A stretch of DNA of 64,000 nucleotides. Source: an uncultured Porphyromonas sp. (GTDB taxonomy: Bacteria; Bacteroidota; Bacteroidia; Bacteroidales; Porphyromonadaceae). The first letter of the stretch is position 1. Every line of letters starts with the position of its first letter. Under the pieces are notes generated by a model. That model searched no databases, was not told the origin of the DNA, and was given only the letters and a program-made list of their open reading frames with translations. This document shows, piece by piece, positions 61,497 through 64,000 of this stretch. Location of the stretch: positions 62,001 to 126,000 of the forward strand of contig CAJPPK010000003.1 of NCBI GenBank assembly GCA_905372565.1, written 5' to 3'. Made by a program: the position numbers and the translations under genes.

Positions 61497-62063
61497 TTAG
61501 ATCTTACCGACGAGGTCGATGCTAGGAGTGAGGGTAGCGTCACCTTCCTTCCACTTAGCAGGGCAAACCTGTCCTGGGTGTTCGTAGACGAACTTAGCAG
61601 CCTTCACCTTACGGAGGAGCTCGCTAGCGTCACGACCGATACCATTGTCATGGATCTCAGCGACCTTGAGTACACCGTCAGGGTTGTAGAGGAAAGTACC
61701 ACGGTAAGCCTGACCAGCCTCCTCGATCATCACACCGTGAGCACGAGCGAGGTCGAAGGTCATATCAGCGAGCATCGTGTACTCGATCTTAGCGATCGTG
61801 TCGGTAGCATCAGCCCAAGCCTTGTGAACGAAGTGAGAGTCCGTGCTTACAGAGAATACTTCGACTCCGAGCTGCTGAAGCTCTGCGTAGTGATCCTGCA
61901 GGTCTGCAAGCTCCGTAGGACAAACGAAGGTGAAGTCACCTGGGTAGAAGAAGAGGATGCTCCACTTGCCCTTGAGATCTTCGTGGGAAACTTCAAAGAA
62001 ACCCTTGTCCTTGCGGTAAGCATTGACCTTGAACTCGGGTAGTTGGCTGTTGATGATGCTCAT
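61497..62063 (-). CDS. ahpC: Alkyl hydroperoxide reductase peroxiredoxin AhpC
   Basis: This 188-residue 2-Cys peroxiredoxin (start ATG at 62063, MSIINSQLPEF) detoxifies organic peroxides, H2O2 and peroxynitrite. The peroxidatic Cys48 is in FYPGDFTFVCPTELADLQDHY, here in two pieces (FYPGDFTFVCPTEL, ADLQDHY), and the resolving Cys167 is in HPGQVCPAKW near the C-terminus. The longer frame adds 13 residues before the usual AhpC start. A -7 box is at 62126-62133. ahpF follows, so the two form the standard system. Confidence 0.96.
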   Translation of the reverse strand: MSIINSQLPEFKVNAYRKDKGFFEVSHEDLKGKWSILFFYPGDFTFVCPTELADLQDHYAELQQLGVEVFSVSTDSHFVHKAWADATDTIAKIEYTMLADMTFDLARAHGVMIEEAGQAYRGTFLYNPDGVLKVAEIHDNGIGRDASELLRKVKAAKFVYEHPGQVCPAKWKEGDATLTPSIDLVGKI

Positions 62064-62125
62064 AATTGTCTTGTTATCTAATTGAGTATGATGGGAGTTC
62101 ACAGGGAACCCTAATTTTCTTTGTG

Positions 62126-62133
62126 CAAAGTTA
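62126..62133 (-). promoter_or_regulatory. -7 box (TAACTTTG) for ahpC-ahpF
   Basis: An exact TAnnTTTG match on the minus strand, 63 bp upstream of the ahpC ATG. I did not find a convincing OxyR site by eye. Confidence 0.5.
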
Positions 62134-62231
62134 GGTTAAGAACTATCATCCTCCAATTACTTTTGTTTATCCCTTAATATATGTTGTATATTGAGGGGGC
62201 TATGGGAGCTTTTCGTGTGGTGTGATTTATT

Positions 62232-62328
62232 CCAACTAGTAGGTACTACTGATGCCCCTCGAGGGGCACTACTGTTGCCTCTTGGGTGGCACTACTGTTG
62301 CCCCTTTAGTGTTACTATTGATGCCCCC
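62232..62328. repeat. 23-bp-period array, ACTACTG family, copy D (4 units)
   Basis: The head TCCAACTAGTAGG is followed by units at 62245, 62268, 62291 and 62314 (ACTACTG, the last ACTATTG), exactly 23 bp apart. It lies upstream of ahpC and downstream of norB and, unlike copies A-C, points away from the nearest downstream gene start. It has more substitutions than copies A and C. The remainder of the 413-bp gap holds the ahpC -7 box and the norB terminator. Confidence 0.9.
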
Positions 62329-62414
62329 AGGATCGGGAAGAGGGGCAGGAGATGGTCTCAACGTTGTATCTTGAGGAAGCATTCCTGTAGTTAGTGCTAA
62401 GCTACAATATTGAG

Positions 62415-62448
62415 CGAGGGCTACCTGCTAAAAGACAGGTAGCCCTCG
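62415..62448 (-). terminator. Terminator after norB
   Basis: CGAGGGCTACCTG (62415-62427) pairs with CAGGTAGCCCTCG (62436-62448). It lies about 30 bp past the norB stop on the minus strand, with no strong T-run after it. Confidence 0.7.
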
Positions 62449-62476
62449 TGGGTAGTATATAGTGGAGGATGGGGAC

Positions 62477-64000
62477 TTAGCGCTTTTCCTTCAGAGACCA
62501 GCCGAATTGGAGGCCGAAGATAAAGATCACTAGGAGTAGCTCTCCTAGTCCTAGTAGGATGTCCCCAGGCATACGGAGCCAGCGAATGATCTGCATGAAG
62601 TCCTGCTGCATGAACTCAGCCGATCGAGCCGACCAGTAAGCATGCGTGATGGATTCGTGCGCCTGAAGGATCCCGATGGGGAGCACGCTCACTGTGACCA
62701 TCAGGAAGAGCCCGATATTGATGAGCCAGAATGCTGACCCGATGAGCTTATCATTCCACTTATAATCAGGGTAGAGCCCGCGTAGGCAGAACAGCATTAG
62801 TCCAATGCCCAGGATACCATATACCCCAAAGAGGGCGGCATGACCATGTACAGCAGTTGTGTTGAGACCCTGAAGGTAGTAGAGTGCAATCGGAGGATTG
62901 ATCGCAAAGCCAAAGATACCTGCTCCGAGGAAGTTCCAGAAGCACATGGCGATGAAGCAGTAGATGGGCCACTTGTAGTCCTCAAGCCACTTAGTCGCCT
63001 TAGATAGCTTATAGTTATGGTAGGCTTCCATCCCAATCAATACGAGAGGCACGATCTCCAATGCACTGAAGGTCGCTCCAAGAGCAAGCACCCCTGTAGG
63101 GGTGGCACTGAAGTAGAGGTGATGGAAGGTACCTAGGATCCCACCCGATAGGAAGATGATCGTCGAGAAGAGGACCGAAGTCGTGGCAGACTGTATACGA
63201 AGTAGTCCCAGACGGCAGAATAGGAAGGCTGCTACGACGGTGGCAAAGACTTCGAAGAACCCCTCGACCCAGAGGTGTACCACCCACCAACGCCAGTATT
63301 CGGCGATAGCTAGATGACTCTGACGACCATACATCAGCCCCGCTGCATAGAAGAAGGCAATAGCCAATGAGGCGATGAGGAAGAGTGTCAGGAGATGACG
63401 GTTTTCATCCTTGCGCTTCAAGGCTGGGATGAGTGCACGGATCATGAGGAAGAGCCATAGGATGAGCCCTACGAGGAGGAGTATCTGCCAGAGACGTCCG
63501 AGTTCAACGAACTCATATCCTTGGTGGCCTAGCCAGAAGTTCTCGATGAGTCCCAACTTTTGCATGACCCCCATCCACTGACCGATGAGTGATCCGACGA
63601 CTACGAAGACCAAGGCTCCGAAGAGGATGTGTACCCCGAGAGCTTGGTACTTAGGCTCCTTCCCTGATACCGCTGGTGCGATGTAGAGACCAGTAGCGAG
63701 CCAAGATGTCGCTATCCAAAGGATTGCCAGCTGAACGTGCCAGCTTCGAGAAACGGCTTGAGGGAGGAAGTCCTGGATTGGGAGACCAAAGAGTGCATCT
63801 CCCTCGACCCCGTAGTGAGCTGTGATGGCACCGAGTACCATCTGTAGGAGCATGAGAGCAGAGACGATCCAGATATAGTTGCGGGTGGCACGCATAGAGG
63901 CCGTAGGCTTCATCCCACGTAGAGGATCGGAGGCGGGGAGTGGTCCCTGTTCGTCTTCCCCTGCCTGGGCATAGTAGTAGACTAGGATACCGACGGCAAA
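62477..64000 (-). CDS. norB: Quinol-dependent nitric oxide reductase, C-terminal part (runs off the window)
   Basis: The frame is open to the right edge, so the ATG at 63913 is internal; 29 codons upstream (ending PLPASDPLRGM) fit the qNOR chain. This is the heme-copper-oxidase-like membrane part of a single-subunit qNOR that reduces 2 NO to N2O with quinol. Ligands are visible: VSRSWHVQLAILWIATSWLATGLY (His), VVHLWVEGFFEVFATV (FeB His and Glu), GTFHHLYF (two FeB His) and NTTAVHGHAALFGVYG (heme His). There are about 12 TM helices in the visible part. The N-terminal periplasmic cytochrome-like domain is outside the window. It should protect against host or nitrite-derived NO. Confidence 0.9.
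   Translation of the reverse strand, partial: FAVGILVYYYAQAGEDEQGPLPASDPLRGMKPTASMRATRNYIWIVSALMLLQMVLGAITAHYGVEGDALFGLPIQDFLPQAVSRSWHVQLAILWIATSWLATGLYIAPAVSGKEPKYQALGVHILFGALVFVVVGSLIGQWMGVMQKLGLIENFWLGHQGYEFVELGRLWQILLLVGLILWLFLMIRALIPALKRKDENRHLLTLFLIASLAIAFFYAAGLMYGRQSHLAIAEYWRWWVVHLWVEGFFEVFATVVAAFLFCRLGLLRIQSATTSVLFSTIIFLSGGILGTFHHLYFSATPTGVLALGATFSALEIVPLVLIGMEAYHNYKLSKATKWLEDYKWPIYCFIAMCFWNFLGAGIFGFAINPPIALYYLQGLNTTAVHGHAALFGVYGILGIGLMLFCLRGLYPDYKWNDKLIGSAFWLINIGLFLMVTVSVLPIGILQAHESITHAYWSARSAEFMQQDFMQIIRWLRMPGDILLGLGELLLVIFIFGLQFGWSLKEKR

Overview
The window looks like chromosomal DNA of a Bacteroidota bacterium, most likely a Porphyromonas species. The reasons are: Bacteroidota-type -7 boxes (TAnnTTTG) instead of sigma70 promoters, proteins typical of the phylum (DUF4837, DUF2851, DUF3256, DUF4105/Lnb, DUF4476, DUF4298, SecA with a long N-terminal insertion, PPi-dependent phosphofructokinase, LptF/G-type permease), lipoproteins with Ser-rich tails after the Cys, and a moderately high GC content. 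A glycolytic set plus a secreted GH95 fucosidase hints at a saccharolytic relative; the species is not determinable from the window. No tRNA, rRNA, CRISPR, IS or prophage was found.

Layout. 1-6.6 kb: start of a secreted S9-type peptidase, hpf, a class I glutamine synthetase, a DUF4298 protein, a cyclophilin plus ATP-grasp-like pair, and a YitT permease. 7-14.4 kb: type II NADH dehydrogenase, pgk, a DUF1266 lipoprotein, fabI, lptB and pfp. 14.6-23.4 kb: GH95 fucosidase and a TolC-adaptor-RND efflux operon ending in a small PII-like gene. 23.7-27 kb: TonB and a LemA/TPM pair. 27.2-37.4 kb: DUF4837-pdxA-AddA-like helicase/nuclease operon, dinD, and holA-PIF1-like helicase. 37.5-40.6 kb: a small HsdR_N-type nuclease, DUF2851 and a YeiH transporter. 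40.7-47 kb: secA, then a DUF4105/Lnb-domain membrane protein coupled to an alkaline-phosphatase-fold protein that has lost most catalytic residues. 47.4-55.5 kb: a seven-gene minus-strand operon (lptF/G, ribBA, guaB, miaA, kdsA, DUF3256, coiled-coil membrane protein). 56-64 kb: a BamE/DUF4476 lipoprotein, a TonB-dependent outer-membrane barrel protein, ahpC-ahpF and the 3' part of a quinol nitric oxide reductase.

The most striking feature is non-coding. Ten short tandem arrays belonging to four sequence families (ACTACTGTTGCC, ACGTATACGT, ATATACCCAACCG and AAGGTAGACCTT types) sit in ten of the eleven intergenic gaps longer than 300 bp. Every family repeats with a fixed 22- or 23-bp period, usually with four or five units, and mostly upstream of genes. 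The families are unrelated in sequence but share this architecture, which suggests a common mechanism (brick-type MITEs, or arrays of helically phased protein-binding sites).

Functionally the ordinary genes are a core set: central carbon metabolism, envelope building and LPS export, redox and nitrosative defence, and DNA maintenance. Most operons end in clear hairpin terminators, several of which could work in both directions.
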